Source of the DNA: Herbinix sp.
GTDB lineage: Bacteria; Bacillota; Clostridia; Lachnospirales; Lachnospiraceae
Length of the DNA: 48,256 nucleotides
Direction: 5' to 3'
Assembly: GCA_029239235.1 (NCBI GenBank)
Contig: JAQZBD010000002.1
Span: forward strand, 1 to 48,256
The translations under genes and the position numbers were made by a program. Every line of letters begins with the position of its first letter. The first letter of the stretch is position 1. Shown here piece after piece: positions 1 to 10,448 of the stretch. Under the pieces are notes generated by a model. The model was given only the letters and a program-made list of their open reading frames with translations, did no database searches and was not told the DNA's origin.

Positions 1-200
1 CGACATCAATGAAAATCTATTTTTGAAGTCCATGTGGAACTTCATTTTTTTAGAATTTTCAGGGTTGTTTTACTGTTCAATTATCAAGGTTCATTGTGCT
101 GTTGCGTTATCAGATCAATCAACTTGTTTGTTGAAGTTGTTTGTCGTTTGCCGCGTCAGCAAAGAGAAGTATATCACAGTAAAAACTCTTTGTCAACCAC
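1..200 (-). promoter_or_regulatory. rRNA operon promoter and leader (16S gene off the left edge)
   Basis: Read on the minus strand, this stretch has a -35 box TTGACA (191-196), a 17-nt spacer and a -10 box TATACT (168-173), with AT-rich sequence upstream that could act as an UP element. The transcribed part contains a segment near 75-95 that reads AACCTTGATAATTGAACAG on the minus strand. This closely resembles the spacer/leader sequence found around rRNA genes in many Firmicutes. A hairpin with TGAAGT/ACTTCA arms lies near 24-44. The rRNA genes themselves are not in the window, so the assignment rests on the promoter, the leader motif and the position near oriC. Confidence 0.6.
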
Positions 201-762
201 TTTTTGAATGAAATTTTTCAATTTTTTTAAAAATTATATTTAAATCAAACAATCTTCTTATAAAAACTCATTTTGCGGCAGGTTCAAAACAGCTAAAAGG
301 CCTTATAAATGTTATGTTTCAGCAATTATCTTTTTAAAAAAACATGAAACTAGAAATTACGTAGTTTATTATCTTTATACATTCAAACGATGCGATTTAC
401 CTGTTTAAATTAAATTAATTTGATACACACTTCGAAAATTATATTTATAAAATTCATACTTTTTATTATTCCTTCAACAAGATATAGCTTTTTAAGTTTA
501 TAATGTTCATCCTAGTTTTGTATAACAAATATAATTTATTCTAGCTCACTAAGATTTCATTAAAAATAAAACTACAATCAATCATATCAAAATTGATAAC
601 ACTGGTTTTTAGAACTTTTATATTAAGATATAATTAATTGGCTTTTAACTAACCAATTTCAATTTCTTTATCTCACATAATTTTCTGTATTTACATAATA
701 CATCTACCAGCTCACTATTTACCAAATCTCGTATTCCATTAAATAATAAAAATACTAATTGC
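201..762. other. AT-rich gene-free stretch
   Basis: About 560 bases of very AT-rich sequence between the putative rRNA promoter and the small RDAC-like gene. No open frame with a convincing ribosome binding site, no RNA gene and no clear repeat was recognised. Part of it may be the upstream activating region of the rRNA promoter. Confidence 0.5.
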
Positions 763-1023
763 TCATTGCTTTATAACAAACTCCAAATTATTTTCTAAAA
801 ATTCTACTTTTATATGTTTTTCTTCAAAAAAATTCTCAATCACATATTTCATTTTATCGTAATTATTCTCATTTATATCGTCTCTTAATAACTCTAATGT
901 AAAACTCTGACTTCCACAAACATCATGCAGGTGTAATTTAAATTCTAATTCATTTTCTTCAAGCTTTTGATTAATTTCATATAGATCGTTATAAGTAAGA
1001 ATTGTTTTTCCCATCTTTATCAC
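763..1023 (-). CDS. RDAC-like small conserved protein
   Basis: An 86-residue protein with no signal peptide or membrane segment. Residues about 29-42 read LHLHDVCGSQSFTL, which resembles the LHLRDACGAQS motif I associate with the small RDAC family of Lachnospiraceae; this comes from memory and was not searched. The rest is rich in Asn, Glu and Lys, with alternating charged and hydrophobic residues as in a small alpha/beta fold. The first codon may be the second Met (MGKTILTYND), because GAGGTGATAAAG lies just upstream of both. It is a monocistronic gene downstream of tRNA-Ser and its terminator. The function is unknown. Confidence 0.6.
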   Translation of the reverse strand: MIKMGKTILTYNDLYEINQKLEENELEFKLHLHDVCGSQSFTLELLRDDINENNYDKMKYVIENFFEEKHIKVEFLENNLEFVIKQ

Positions 1024-1050
1024 CTCAAAAGTTTAATAGTTTTGGATATA

Positions 1051-1093
1051 GAAAAAAACCTGATTTACAACTTAATGTAAAACAGGTTTTTTC
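1051..1093 (-). terminator. Intrinsic terminator of tRNA-Ser
   Basis: Inverted repeat with arms 1051-1069 and 1076-1093 (AAAACCTG-type stem) and a 6-nt loop, ending in a T run on the minus strand. It begins directly after the tRNA-Ser 3' end and separates it from the RDAC-like gene. Confidence 0.75.
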
Positions 1094-1096
1094 AAA

Positions 1097-1184
1097 CGGA
1101 GAAAGAGGGATTTGAACCCTCGCGCCGGTTGCCCGACCTACACCCTTAGCAGGGGCGCCTCTTCGGCCTCTTGAGTATTTCTCC
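1097..1184 (-). tRNA. tRNA-Ser (anticodon GCU)
   Basis: An 88-nt class II tRNA. Acceptor stem GGAGAAA (minus-strand 5' end at 1184) pairs with TTTCTCC, discriminator G at 1097. The anticodon loop is CTGCTAA, giving GCU for AGC/AGU serine codons. The long variable arm (GGTCGGGCAACCGGC region) and T loop GGTTCAAATCC are typical of tRNA-Ser. CCA is not encoded; the next bases are TTTG. A promoter lies at 1308-1336 and a terminator follows immediately. Confidence 0.95.
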
Positions 1185-1307
1185 AAAAGCAGAACTAAAT
1201 GTTCTTTATTCAGTTAATCTCTTAGATAGATTCTCTAATACTATAAATAATATTCATTAAATCTACTAAAACATTGCTTTTACCTCATTTCTCACGAGGC
1301 AAAATCT

Positions 1308-1336
1308 AGTATAGCAAATGACTCTTAGTTTGTCAA
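1308..1336 (-). promoter_or_regulatory. Sigma-A promoter of tRNA-Ser, overlapping the fumB stop
   Basis: On the minus strand: TTGACA (1331-1336), a 17-nt spacer, TATACT (1308-1313). The start point would be near 1302, about 118 nt before the mature tRNA; a small CCTC/GAGG hairpin lies in this leader. The TGA stop codon of the fumarase beta gene (1333-1335) is embedded in the -35 hexamer. Confidence 0.75.
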
Positions 1337-1875
1337 TAACTTTGTAAAACAATTTCATACAAATTATTTCCCCTCGAGTCAATAACAACAATAACCGGAA
1401 AATTTTCTACATATAACTCACGAATGGCCTCTGTACCCAGATCATCATAAGCAATAACCTTTGAAGCCTTTATTTTTTTAGAAAGAAGAGCCCCTGCACC
1501 ACCTACTGCTGCAAAGTATACTGCTTTATTTTTAATCATGGAAGCTATAACTTCTTTACTTCGCTTCCCTTTTCCAATCATGCCTTTTAAACCATTATCT
1601 AATAATAAAGGAGTATATTTGTCCATTCTGCTGCTGGTTGTCGGACCTGCTGACCCAATAACCTGACCTTCTTTTTCCGGTGTGGGGCCAAGATAATATA
1701 TTATATTATCGTTCAGATTTATTGGTATACTATTCCCTTCATTCATCATTTGATACATTCTTTCATGGGCTGCATCTCTGGCTGTATAAATTGTTCCTGT
1801 AATATAAACATAATCTCCCGCCTTTAAACTCTCTACTTTATCTGTTGTCAGTGGGGTATTTATATATTGATCCAT
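1333..1875 (-). CDS. fumB: Fumarate hydratase class I, beta (C-terminal) subunit
   Basis: A 180-residue protein of the Fe-S hydro-lyase C-terminal family, which forms the swivelling domain of two-subunit class I fumarases and L-tartrate dehydratases. It contains TGTIYTARDAAHERM near the N-terminus, a YLGPTP segment, SAGPTTSSRMD and GLKGMIGKGKRS, all typical. The start at 1875 (MDQYINTPL) is preceded by GAGGAG at a good distance; an in-frame codon farther upstream would overlap the alpha gene and lacks a site. It lies 29 nt after the alpha gene, so the two are co-transcribed. With the alpha subunit it should interconvert fumarate and malate in the partial TCA cycle. Tartrate dehydratase is the main alternative. 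Confidence 0.88.
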   Translation of the reverse strand: MDQYINTPLTTDKVESLKAGDYVYITGTIYTARDAAHERMYQMMNEGNSIPINLNDNIIYYLGPTPEKEGQVIGSAGPTTSSRMDKYTPLLLDNGLKGMIGKGKRSKEVIASMIKNKAVYFAAVGGAGALLSKKIKASKVIAYDDLGTEAIRELYVENFPVIVVIDSRGNNLYEIVLQSY

Positions 1876-1904
1876 TGCAACTCCTCTTTCGTCATGGTTT
1901 ATTA

Positions 1905-2747
1905 TTATATTCTTCTGCTTACATGCCGATTTACATGGCAGCAAATATTAACTGCCACTGGTAACCCTGCTATGTGAGTTGGGTAGGTTTCAATATTTAC
2001 TCCAAGAGCAGTAATTTTTCCACCAAACCCGCCTGGCCCAATGCCTAACTGATTAATTTCAATCAGTAAATCATCCTCCAGCTTCTTAATATGCTCTAAC
2101 GGGGAAGATTGACTCATATTTCTGGTCAAAGCTTTTTTGGATAGAATAGTAGACTTTTCAAAACTTCCGCCAATTCCTACTCCTACAACTATTGGAGGAC
2201 AGGCGTTGGGACCGGCTAATTTTACCGTTTCAAGAACTGCTTTTTTTACCCCTTCCGTTCCATCAGAAGGTTTAAGCATGTATACGCGACTCATATTTTC
2301 ACTTCCAAAGCCTTTTGGAGCAACTATAATTTCAAGCTGTTCACCGGCTACAATTTCATAATGGATGATAGCAGGTGTATTATCCTTTGTGTTAATACGA
2401 ATTAAGGGATCTCCAACCACTGATTTACGAAGATATCCTTCTTCATATCCTTGTCGAACACCCTCGTTAATCGCATCCTCCAGATTTCTTCCTTCAACAT
2501 GAACGTCTTGTCCCAATTTAATAAAAATAATTGCCATACCAGTATCCTGGCAAATGGGTATGGAATCCTCCAAAGCAATATTTAAATTTTCTGATAGTTG
2601 TCCTAATATCTGTTTACCTAGAGCTGAAGACTCTCTTTCATAAGCGCCTCGGACTCTCTCTTCTACATCAGAAGCCAACTTATAGTTGGCTTCAATGCAC
2701 ATTTCTTTTATATTTTTAATAATTTCATCCGTGTGAAGATTTCTCAT
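1905..2747 (-). CDS. fumA: Fumarate hydratase class I, alpha (N-terminal) subunit
   Basis: A 280-residue Fe-S hydro-lyase N-terminal domain protein. The three cysteines expected to hold the [4Fe-4S] cluster are visible: C66 in PICQDTGMA, C183 in GPNACPP, and C269 or C270 in NICCH. The glycine-rich GIGPGGFGGK segment near residues 235-244 is also characteristic. Start 2747 (MRNLHTDE) is an ATG with AAGGAG six bases upstream; a TTG one codon earlier is less likely. It is the first gene of a two-gene operon with the beta subunit. The cluster is oxygen-labile, which suits an anaerobe. Fumarase is preferred over tartrate dehydratase, but sequence alone does not settle it. Confidence 0.9.
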   Translation of the reverse strand: MRNLHTDEIIKNIKEMCIEANYKLASDVEERVRGAYERESSALGKQILGQLSENLNIALEDSIPICQDTGMAIIFIKLGQDVHVEGRNLEDAINEGVRQGYEEGYLRKSVVGDPLIRINTKDNTPAIIHYEIVAGEQLEIIVAPKGFGSENMSRVYMLKPSDGTEGVKKAVLETVKLAGPNACPPIVVGVGIGGSFEKSTILSKKALTRNMSQSSPLEHIKKLEDDLLIEINQLGIGPGGFGGKITALGVNIETYPTHIAGLPVAVNICCHVNRHVSRRI

Positions 2748-2798
2748 CAATAACTCCTTATCATATATGAGTACACTTTTAACACATATAGAAATGTT

Positions 2799-2989
2799 AT
2801 GATTCGAGGGTCATAAGTCTTCTTTATACTGCCTCACTAAATATGTGTATATATCCAGATGTTGAAGACCGGTATCTACAACTTGCCTTCTTTCATGAAT
2901 TTCATGGAATGGTAAGGCAAGGCCAGATGGATATAAATGCATGCATATTTAGCACAATGACTATATTTGACTTTTGACTCTCGAATCAT
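2799..2989. repeat. 191-nt palindromic element with 10-bp perfect terminal inverted repeats
   Basis: The ends are ATGATTCGAG (2799-2808) and its exact complement (2980-2989); pairing extends to about 21 bp with two mismatches. Further inward a CTAAATATG-type match and a central CTTGCCTT/AAGGCAAG pair (near 2883-2890 and 2914-2921) continue the palindrome, so most of the element could fold into one long imperfect hairpin. GTT lies directly outside both ends and could be a 3-bp target duplication. It sits in the gap between the gyrA stop and the fumA start. It could be a MITE-like non-autonomous element or a structured leader RNA. Confidence 0.55.
2811..2942 (-). CDS. Possible 43-residue peptide within the palindromic element
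   Basis: An ATG-started frame of 43 codons (MHLYPSGLALP... ending ...RQYKEDL) fills most of the palindromic element. The residue mix is protein-like, but there is no Shine-Dalgarno sequence before the ATG, and an in-frame stop lies only a few codons upstream. It may be the remnant of a longer gene or may be chance. I do not recognise the sequence. Confidence 0.2.
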   Translation of the reverse strand: MHLYPSGLALPFHEIHERRQVVDTGLQHLDIYTYLVRQYKEDL

Positions 2990-3026
2990 GTTTTTTTCCT
3001 ACATAAAATCGAAGACGAATCTTAAA

Positions 3027-5687
3027 TTATTCCTCGGATGTTCTATCAGGCTGATCTTGCGTGGAGAGCTCAGAGTCTGACTCCTCAGCTTCATCATTTT
3101 CTGCAACTTGCAATAGCTCCTCCAGGTTTCCATCATCAAAATCATCTATATCTGAATAATCTATCGGTTCTACTATTACATTCTCTTCATCCAGCTCTTT
3201 TTCTAGATTCTTAATTAATTCCTCTTCCGATGTAGCTATATTACTTTCTCTTACCTTTGCAAAACTAGCAACTTTAATATCTGTCTCTGCATCAATGGAC
3301 ATTAATTTAACACCTGAGGTAATTCGTCCAAGATCAGAAATATCACTAACCATAAGACGGATAATAATACCCTCTGTGGTTATTAACATTACTTCATCAT
3401 CATCATTTACTGCTTTGACACCAATGACATCACCGGTTTTTTCAGTAATTTTATAGCATTTCACACCTTTTCCGCCACGGCGCTGTACGGAGAACTCTTC
3501 AATATCCGTTCGTTTTCCCATACCATTTTCAGATACAATTAATAAATACTGACCCTGCGTATGCATCTGCATTCCTACAATCTGATCCTCACTGGACAAT
3601 GTCATACCGATTACACCCATGGAGGTTCTTCCTGTCGGACGTACATCTCGTTCATTAAAACGAATACACATACCATTCTTTGTTATTAAAAAGAGATCCT
3701 TTTGGTTATTGGTGGACTTAACTTCTATCAACTCATCATCTTCTCTTAGATTGATTGCCTGAAGACCTGATTTTCTAATATTCTCATACTCACGAATTGG
3801 AGTTTTCTTCACAATACCATTCTTGGTAGCCATGAAAAGGAATCGATGATCCTGATATTCCTTCAACGGAATAATTGCTGTAATTCTTTCTTCCGGCAAT
3901 AATTGCAACAGATTTACGATAGCAGTTCCTCTGGCGGTCCTTCCGGCTTCCGGAATTTCATAGGCTTTTAGACGATATACACGACCCTTATTCGTAAAGA
4001 ACATGATATAATGATGATTTGTAGTCATTAACAAATCTTCAATAAAATCTTCTTCAATGGTCTGCATACCTTTGATACCCTTACCTCCACGGTGCTGGCT
4101 CTTAAAGTTATCTACCGTCATACGTTTAATGTAACCGAGTCTGGTCTTTGCGATAACCGTATTTTCATTAGGAATGAGATCCTCCATAGAAATATCGAAC
4201 TCATCAAAGCCTATGGAGGTCCTTCTATCATCGCCGTATTTATCGCGAATAAAAGTAATTTCATCCTTGATTACACCAAGTAATAGCTTCTCATCTGCCA
4301 GGATTGCTTTATACTCTGCAATTTTTGCCTGCAGCTCTGCATACTCGCTCTCAAGTCTTTCTCTTTCCAAACCGGTAAGAGCACGAAGTCTCATGTCAAT
4401 AATCGCCTGAGCCTGTACATCAGTCAGCCCAAAACGTTCAATTAAACGTTCTTTTGCGATACTGCTATTTTGAGAAGAACGAATGATAGAGATTACTTCA
4501 TCGATATTATCAAGTGCGATTAGTAAGCCCTGTAAAATATGGGCCCTTTCTTCCGCCTTGTTTAAATCATATTTTGTACGTCTGGTTACTACTTCTTTCT
4601 GGTGCTGCAAATAATAATCAAGCATCTGATAAAGATTTAGAATACGAGGCTCATTATTTACCAATGCAAGCATAATAACACCGAAGGTATCCTGCAGCTG
4701 GGTATGTTTATAGAGCTGATTTAACATGACATTTGCATTCACATCTCTACGAAGCTCAATTACAATTCTCATACCGGTACGGTCTGATTCATCTCGAAGC
4801 TCTGTGATACCATCGATCTTCTTTTCTTTTACCAGCTCTGCAATTTTTTCAATTAAGCGGGCCTTATTAACCATGTAGGGCAATTCGGTAACTACAATAC
4901 GGTTTTTACCATTTGCCATTGGTTCAATATCAGTTATGGCACGAACGCGTACTTTTCCCCTACCTGTTCGGTATGCTTCTTCAATGCCGGAGGTACCTAA
5001 AATCTCTGCCCCAGTAGGGAAATCTGGTCCTTTAATAATCTGCAGCAGCTCTTCGATCGCTGTATCTCTATCTTCATCTATCCGGTTATTAATAATTTTC
5101 AAAACACCATTAATTACCTCACGCAAATTGTGTGGAGGAATGTTTGTTGCCATACCTACGGCGATACCGGAGGTACCATTCACTAATAGATTTGGATATC
5201 TGGAAGGTAATACTGTCGGTTCCTTTTCTGTTTCATCAAAGTTAGGAGCAAAATCAACGGTGTCTTTATTGATGTCTGATAGCATCTCCATGGAAATTTT
5301 ACTCAAGCGGGCCTCTGTATAACGCATCGCAGCTGCGCTGTCACCGTCAACGGACCCAAAATTACCATGTCCATCAATTAATGGGTACCTGGTAGAGAAG
5401 TCTTGGGCCAACTTAACCAGTGCCTCATAAATAGAGCTATCTCCATGAGGATGGTATTTACCCATGGTATCACCGACGATACGCGCACATTTACGGTGCG
5501 GCTTGTCAGGCCCATTGTTCAACTCGATCATTGCATATAAAATTCTTCTTTGTACGGGTTTTAAACCGTCCCTTACATCGGGCAGGGCACGAGCCGCAAT
5601 AACAGACATGGCATATTCAATATATGATGCCTCCATGGTCTTTCTTAAATCGACTTCATGCACTTTGTCGAAGATATTCTCTTCCAT
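3027..5687 (-). CDS. gyrA: DNA gyrase subunit A
   Basis: An 886-residue type IIA topoisomerase A subunit; with GyrB it introduces negative supercoils using ATP. The catalytic tyrosine is Y123 in [10 protein letters not shown]. The quinolone-determining region reads HGDSSIYE with S84 and E88, the residues of quinolone-sensitive enzymes. The C-terminal beta-pinwheel contains the GyrA box QRRGGKG, preserved in [10 protein letters not shown], plus a related HRGGKG. The last 70 residues or so are an acidic, Glu/Asp/Ser-rich tail. The start at 5687 (MEENIFDKV) is chosen because GGAGG lies 7 nt upstream; a codon six residues earlier would include this site. It is 57 nt after gyrB, so the two form an operon. 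Confidence 0.98.
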   Translation of the reverse strand: MEENIFDKVHEVDLRKTMEASYIEYAMSVIAARALPDVRDGLKPVQRRILYAMIELNNGPDKPHRKCARIVGDTMGKYHPHGDSSIYEALVKLAQDFSTRYPLIDGHGNFGSVDGDSAAAMRYTEARLSKISMEMLSDINKDTVDFAPNFDETEKEPTVLPSRYPNLLVNGTSGIAVGMATNIPPHNLREVINGVLKIINNRIDEDRDTAIEELLQIIKGPDFPTGAEILGTSGIEEAYRTGRGKVRVRAITDIEPMANGKNRIVVTELPYMVNKARLIEKIAELVKEKKIDGITELRDESDRTGMRIVIELRRDVNANVMLNQLYKHTQLQDTFGVIMLALVNNEPRILNLYQMLDYYLQHQKEVVTRRTKYDLNKAEERAHILQGLLIALDNIDEVISIIRSSQNSSIAKERLIERFGLTDVQAQAIIDMRLRALTGLERERLESEYAELQAKIAEYKAILADEKLLLGVIKDEITFIRDKYGDDRRTSIGFDEFDISMEDLIPNENTVIAKTRLGYIKRMTVDNFKSQHRGGKGIKGMQTIEEDFIEDLLMTTNHHYIMFFTNKGRVYRLKAYEIPEAGRTARGTAIVNLLQLLPEERITAIIPLKEYQDHRFLFMATKNGIVKKTPIREYENIRKSGLQAINLREDDELIEVKSTNNQKDLFLITKNGMCIRFNERDVRPTGRTSMGVIGMTLSSEDQIVGMQMHTQGQYLLIVSENGMGKRTDIEEFSVQRRGGKGVKCYKITEKTGDVIGVKAVNDDDEVMLITTEGIIIRLMVSDISDLGRITSGVKLMSIDAETDIKVASFAKVRESNIATSEEELIKNLEKELDEENVIVEPIDYSDIDDFDDGNLEELLQVAENDEAEESDSELSTQDQPDRTSEE

Positions 5688-5744
5688 TACTCTTCCTCCG
5701 TTCAAACTTCCATAAATGATACCGCATTACGGCATATGAAGTAC

Positions 5745-7661
<1,917 letters not shown>

Positions 7662-7664
7662 TTA

Positions 7665-7783
7665 AACCTCCTAATTCTTTTTTAGGAGGTTTTGGCCTCC
7701 TAATTCTCTTTTGGAGGCTATGACCTCCAATTCTATTGTTGGAGACATAGCCTCCAGTACTATCATTTGAGGCAATTACCTCC
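7665..7783 (-). repeat. Tandem 28-nt hairpin repeats carrying Shine-Dalgarno-like arms in the gyrB leader
   Basis: Four small hairpins begin at 7684, 7712, 7740 and 7769, a period of 28, 28 and 29 nt. Each is GGAGG (or a shorter version) plus a 6-7 nt loop plus CCTCC. A fifth GGAGG at 7667-7671 is the real gyrB ribosome binding site. Units are separated by similar AGAATTA-type linkers (mRNA sense), so they look like a degenerate tandem duplication of the ribosome-binding region. Each CCTCC could instead pair with the GGAGG of the next unit, including the functional one. Confidence 0.75.
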
Positions 7784-7870
7784 GGTCCTTCTGCTAGAAC
7801 AAATTATATAACTATCCATTACTGATACTATAAACTATATTATTACAGGAAAATCATCCTGATCTAACTC

Positions 7871-8965
7871 TTATATTTCTCGTTCTAAGCTATTTACAGC
7901 TCCACTTACAACTTGAAAAACTTTATCATAAGCAAATCTATGATTAACAAATTCTTCTAATCCTGTACAAGTAATCATAGTTTGAATATCACCAATACTA
8001 TTAAGCAAATAATTTTGCCGCTGCCTGTCCAATTCTGATAACACATCATCCAATAAAAGAATCGGATTTTCTTTTATGATTGATTTTACTAAATCTATTT
8101 CAGCTAGCTTACAGGATAATGCAGCGGTCCTTTGCTGACCCTGAGACCCGTATTTGCGAATATCTATATCTCCAAGTAAAAAACCCAAATCATCCCTATG
8201 AGGACCAACATTTGTCATCTTTAGAGCAAGGTCTTTTTCTAAGTATTTTTTTAATTTTCCTTCAAAGTCTGCGGCCCTTACATTCGGCTCATATTGAAGA
8301 ATTAAATGCTCCTTACCGCCTGTCAACTTCTTATGTATTTCTCCAACTAAATCATTAAGGCGATTTATAAACTCTTCTCTTGTTTTTATAACTTTACAAC
8401 CATATTCCAGAAGCTTTTCGTCCCAGATATTAAGTGTATCAATTAAATTACGATTAACCGCAATCTGTTTTAAAAGGTTATTACGTTGAGCTAATACCTT
8501 GTTGTAGTTGCCAAGTTGATTTAAATAAATTTTATCTAACTGGCAGAGCTCAAGATCAATGAATCTTCTTCTTTCTGCCGGCCCATTTTTAATAATATAT
8601 AAATCCTCCGGTGAAAAAAACACAAGATTAAGCATTCCAAATAATTCACTTTGCCGCTTTATGGGAATACCATCAATGGCAACTCCCTTAGCTTTATTCT
8701 TCTTCAGATGTAAATCAATTCGATGGGGAATTTGATTTTTTTCAAGAATAACTCTGACATGGGCCTCATCCTCTGTAAAACTGACCATTTCTTTATCCTT
8801 GCTTCCACGGTGGGACTTGGTCGTTCCGCAGAGATATACAGCCTCAAGTATATTAGTCTTACCCTGGGCATTCTCGCCGTACAAAATATTGGTACCGCTT
8901 GAAAATTGCATATTAAGATGATTATAGTTGCGGTAATCCTTTAGTTCCAATGACTTTACAATCAT
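7871..8965 (-). CDS. recF: DNA replication and repair protein RecF
   Basis: A 364-residue SMC-like ATPase that helps load RecA at gapped DNA together with RecO and RecR. The Walker A sequence is LYGENAQGKTNILEAV near residues 29-44. The ABC signature is GSQGQQRTAAL near residue 272, and the Walker B/D-loop is ILLLDDVLSELD near residue 305. Length and N-terminus (MIVKSLELKDYRNY) match the family. It follows the S4 protein gene and precedes gyrB in the conserved dnaA-dnaN-yaaA-recF-gyrB-gyrA order. Confidence 0.97.
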   Translation of the reverse strand: MIVKSLELKDYRNYNHLNMQFSSGTNILYGENAQGKTNILEAVYLCGTTKSHRGSKDKEMVSFTEDEAHVRVILEKNQIPHRIDLHLKKNKAKGVAIDGIPIKRQSELFGMLNLVFFSPEDLYIIKNGPAERRRFIDLELCQLDKIYLNQLGNYNKVLAQRNNLLKQIAVNRNLIDTLNIWDEKLLEYGCKVIKTREEFINRLNDLVGEIHKKLTGGKEHLILQYEPNVRAADFEGKLKKYLEKDLALKMTNVGPHRDDLGFLLGDIDIRKYGSQGQQRTAALSCKLAEIDLVKSIIKENPILLLDDVLSELDRQRQNYLLNSIGDIQTMITCTGLEEFVNHRFAYDKVFQVVSGAVNSLEREI

Positions 8966-9053
8966 AGTTGCACCAACGATTCCTTCTGCATAATGATACA
9001 GGGCAAATCATGATAACTTCCCCTGCCTAAATAGATAAATGGAAACAAATCTC

Positions 9054-9263
9054 TTACTTAATGATCTTAATTTGTTCTCCGTTAAATTCTACAATATCTC
9101 CTTCATGAAGCTTTTTACCTCTTTGAACCTCTACAACTCCATTAACCTTTACTAAGCCATCAAGTATTTCAATCTTAGCATCTACACCTGAATCAACTAA
9201 TCCGGCAGCCTTTAACGCCTGTCCAAGTTTGATATATTCTTCTCTAAGTTTAATTTGATGCAT
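9054..9263 (-). CDS. yaaA: S4-domain RNA-binding protein, YaaA/YlxM-type
   Basis: A 69-residue protein that is essentially one S4 RNA-binding domain: IKLGQALKAAGLVDSG, then VKVNGVVEVQRGKKLHEGDIV. The same small protein lies between dnaN and recF in many Firmicutes and is thought to act in ribosome biogenesis. The start at 9263 (MHQIKLREEY) is preferred because AAAGGA lies 8 nt upstream; earlier ATG and TTG codons in frame overlap or precede that site. It is 75 nt after dnaN, separated by a strong stem-loop. Confidence 0.9.
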   Translation of the reverse strand: MHQIKLREEYIKLGQALKAAGLVDSGVDAKIEILDGLVKVNGVVEVQRGKKLHEGDIVEFNGEQIKIIK

Positions 9264-9289
9264 TCTATACATCCTTTCCAACTATTGTA

Positions 9290-9334
9290 TTAATAACTGA
9301 TACTCATTTGCAACAAATGAATATCAGTTATTAA
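9290..9334. repeat. 21-bp stem-loop between dnaN and the S4 gene
   Basis: Arms 9290-9310 and 9314-9334 pair over 21 bp with one G-U type mismatch and a 3-nt loop. There is no long T run on the minus strand after it, so it may be a weak terminator, an mRNA stabiliser of dnaN, or an RNase processing site. Confidence 0.65.
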
Positions 9335-9338
9335 AGTT

Positions 9339-10448
9339 CTACGCTGACACATTAATATTAACAGGTAAGATTAAATAAATATAGGACTGATCCTTATCTC
9401 GAATAAAACATGGTGCTTTTGCATTGATTAAATAGATATCAACATTCTCATCATCAATAACACGTAAAGCATCCAATAGGAATTTAGGATTAAAACCAAT
9501 GACTACTTCTTTACCCTCCAGGGTAATATCAATTTCTTCATTCATGGATCCAATTGCTGTATTAATCTTTAACTCAAAGTTATTATTCTTTACATCAATA
9601 ATAATTGGTTTCTTATCTGTTTCTCTGATAAGCAAAGAAGCTCTTTCAATACAGCTTTGAAGTTCCTTTTTATTAATCGTAACTTTTGTTTCATAATCAC
9701 TGGAAAGCATCTGATCAATACGATAATACTCACCTTCAATCAATCTGGTCAGAACAACTGTATCATCAAATTCGAATAATGCATGCTTATCTGTAAAGAA
9801 GATATTCACTAAAGAACTCACTTCCCCTGACAAGATCTTGCTGATTTCATTTAAAGTTTTACCGGGCACGATAACCTTGCGGTCCTCATAGGAATCCTTC
9901 ATAAATATCTTTCTGATCGAAATTCTATGCCCATCCAAAGAAATCACTCTTAATTCGTTATTTTTTATCTCAAATAATTCTCCGGTCATAATTTTATTAC
10001 TTTCATTATCGGAGATTGAAAATACTGTTTGCCTGATTACTTCCTTTAGTGTGAACTGAGATAGAACAATCGGATTCTCTTTTTCGATCCTTGGAAGGCT
10101 TGGAAACTCTTCTCCGGATCTTCCTGATATAGAAAACTTCGCCTTCTCGCAATTGATTTCTGTCATATAGGAATGATCCGTTATAATACTAACTTCATTC
10201 TCCGGAAGTCGTCTAACGATTTCTGAAAAGATTTTAGCATTTAGAGCAACGGTACCTTTTTCTATAATTGTTCCCTTAACGAAGGTTTCAATTCCAACTT
10301 CCATATCATTTGCTATTAATTTTATTCCTAATTCAGATGCTTCTATAATGAGACATTCTAATATAGGCATGGTAGATTTCACGGGTACTGCTTTTAATAC
10401 AATATTAACACCATTCAAAAGATCCGATTTCTGACATTGGATTTTCAT
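9339..10448 (-). CDS. dnaN: DNA polymerase III beta subunit (sliding clamp)
   Basis: A 369-residue beta clamp with three repeats of the clamp fold. Typical segments are LLNGVNIVLKAVPVKSTMPILECLIIEA, the SGRSGEEFPSLP motif around residues 108-119, and the C-terminal ending YIYLILPVNI. It encircles DNA and tethers polymerase III and other partners. The start (MKIQCQKSD) has GGGAG about 11 nt upstream. It follows dnaA by a 352-nt gap, unusually long for a dnaA-dnaN pair. That gap carries DnaA-box-like and phased repeats, so dnaN may have its own promoter. Confidence 0.98.
   Translation of the reverse strand: MKIQCQKSDLLNGVNIVLKAVPVKSTMPILECLIIEASELGIKLIANDMEVGIETFVKGTIIEKGTVALNAKIFSEIVRRLPENEVSIITDHSYMTEINCEKAKFSISGRSGEEFPSLPRIEKENPIVLSQFTLKEVIRQTVFSISDNESNKIMTGELFEIKNNELRVISLDGHRISIRKIFMKDSYEDRKVIVPGKTLNEISKILSGEVSSLVNIFFTDKHALFEFDDTVVLTRLIEGEYYRIDQMLSSDYETKVTINKKELQSCIERASLLIRETDKKPIIIDVKNNNFELKINTAIGSMNEEIDITLEGKEVVIGFNPKFLLDALRVIDDENVDIYLINAKAPCFIRDKDQSYIYLILPVNINVSA

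Noticed and set aside
23-211. 62-codon frame at the left edge
   Set aside because: It runs antisense through the putative rRNA promoter and leader and has no ribosome site.
4936-5322. 128-codon plus-strand frame inside gyrA
   Set aside because: A shadow of the highly conserved gyrA gene with no independent support.
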